In this document: piece after piece, positions 14,340-14,862 of the stretch
Position numbering within the stretch: the first letter of the stretch is position 1
Layout of the letters: every line of letters starts with the position of its first letter
Assembly: GCA_013816325.1 (NCBI GenBank)
Contig: JACDEP010000039.1
Span: forward strand, 1-14,862
From: Methylotenera sp.
GTDB lineage: Bacteria > Pseudomonadota > Gammaproteobacteria > Burkholderiales > Methylophilaceae
DNA: 14,862 bases
Direction of reading: 5' to 3'
The notes under the pieces: generated by a model
The model's database searches: none
What the model saw: the letters and a program-made list of their open reading frames with translations, nothing else
What the model was told of the DNA's origin: nothing
Made by a program: the position numbers and the translations under genes

Positions 14340-14862
14340 GCGATTCTCCTTCTTCAGCATCATGATGGTGGGCAGGCATTTCGGATTCGTCTGCATGCGT
14401 ATCATCTGTATGGGTTTCATTACTGCCATGTTCATGATGATGGCTATGTCCGGCACCTTCGCTGGCAGGTAAGGACAATACTCCAATGCCGTGCCGGTAA
14501 ACCACTTCACTTCCCAGCCATCCGGTGACGGCAATCGCTTGGGATAGCAGGAACAGAAGTAGGAGCATGGGCACGGATATCAGCTCATTCACACGGTATT
14601 TCCGTGCATCCCAGCTTGCCAATAACATCAGACCTATTGCTGTGGGAACCGCCCAAGAGCGGTGTAACAACATAGCGGCGTGACCAGCATCATCATGATT
14701 CACCGAGTTAAAAGCTAGCCAGCCGAATAAGACAGCAATGCCAGCACTAAAAGCAGCGAGCCACAAAGTCAAATGCCCAGCTGCAGCCAGTTGTGTAGCA
14801 GTTGTATGTGCCTTACGAACGTAAGCAATGAAACTCAACAGAAAGGCGGCGAGGGTTAATGC
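14329..14862 (-). CDS. DUF2231-like membrane protein with His-rich tail (5' end outside the window)
   Basis: The reading frame stays open to the right edge, so the N-terminus is missing; an internal TTG at 14838 is not needed as start. The 177 visible residues hold about four membrane helices: the edge segment LTLAAFLLSFIAYV, HLTLWLAAFSAGIAVLFGWLAF (split across its centre), a helix around AVPTAIGLMLLASW, and PMLLLLFLLSQAIAVTGWLG. The layout resembles DUF2231, a family of unknown function often near metal-handling genes. The last ~40 residues are soluble, acidic and very His-rich (GHSHHHEHG, PAHHHDAEEGESHEH), a likely metal-binding tail. Its stop codon lies inside the tolC-like gene (overlap ATGAGCACTAA), so the three genes are translationally coupled. 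The family call is moderate; the His-rich tail and position are certain. Confidence 0.75.
   Translation of the reverse strand, partial: ALTLAAFLLSFIAYVRKAHTTATQLAAAGHLTLWLAAFSAGIAVLFGWLAFNSVNHDDAGHAAMLLHRSWAVPTAIGLMLLASWDARKYRVNELISVPMLLLLFLLSQAIAVTGWLGSEVVYRHGIGVLSLPASEGAGHSHHHEHGSNETHTDDTHADESEMPAHHHDAEEGESHEH

Noticed and set aside
14340..14534. N-terminal extension of the TolC-like protein from an in-frame ATG at 14534.
   Set aside because: It would place 65 residues before a proper lipoprotein signal and lie within the coding region of the upstream gene. ATG 14339 has a strong ribosome site and lipobox.

Overview
The window is 14.9 kb of AT-rich, gene-dense bacterial chromosome. Its gene content (type IV pilus ATPase PilU, type IV pilin, GluQRS, Hsp33, DUF3301, and an Amt transporter behind an NtrC/sigma-54 promoter) points to a Gram-negative proteobacterium. 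Betaproteobacteria of the Nitrosomonadales/Methylophilaceae kind are my best guess, from family resemblance only. No transposase, integrase, CRISPR array, rRNA or tRNA gene is visible.

Layout. (1) 1-3392, plus strand: a CHASE3 sensor histidine kinase with no response regulator in view, then two paralogous secreted proteins that join an EF-hand pair to a C-terminal BON domain. Each paralogue ends in a clear intrinsic terminator, the second shared with the convergent rsuA. (2) 3414-5568: rsuA (16S rRNA pseudouridine synthase, minus) diverges from a SpoU-family RNA methyltransferase (plus). A perfect inverted repeat lies between them. The methyltransferase stop overlaps the start of a type IV pilin gene. 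(3) 5610-8957, minus strand: probable operon pilU - DUF3301 - gluQ - hslO with 14-29 bp gaps; no pilT is next to pilU. (4) 9115-11273, plus strand: an unrecognised protein made of two degenerate copies of a ~75-residue unit, then amt. Upstream of amt are two NtrC-type dyads 30 bp apart and a near-consensus -24/-12 sigma-54 promoter, so amt is very probably nitrogen-regulated. (5) 11422-14862, minus strand: a copper-handling operon entering from the right edge: a DUF2231-like membrane protein with a His-rich tail (5' end outside the window), a TolC-family outer-membrane lipoprotein, and a Tat-exported two-cupredoxin multicopper oxidase. The three genes overlap or nearly touch.

How it fits together. 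The right-hand operon looks like a periplasmic copper oxidation/efflux module whose inner-membrane pump, if any, would be upstream, outside the window. The amt block is the ammonium uptake arm of the nitrogen response. PilU and the pilin belong to type IV pili, although they sit in separate transcription units. The left-hand kinase and the EF-hand/BON proteins may form an envelope-sensing unit, but only adjacency supports that.

The most interesting points are the sigma-54/NtrC architecture of amt, the internally duplicated unknown protein beside it, the tandem EF-hand/BON paralogues with a very unequal linker, and the two-domain multicopper oxidase with a Met-rich tail and a His-rich partner.
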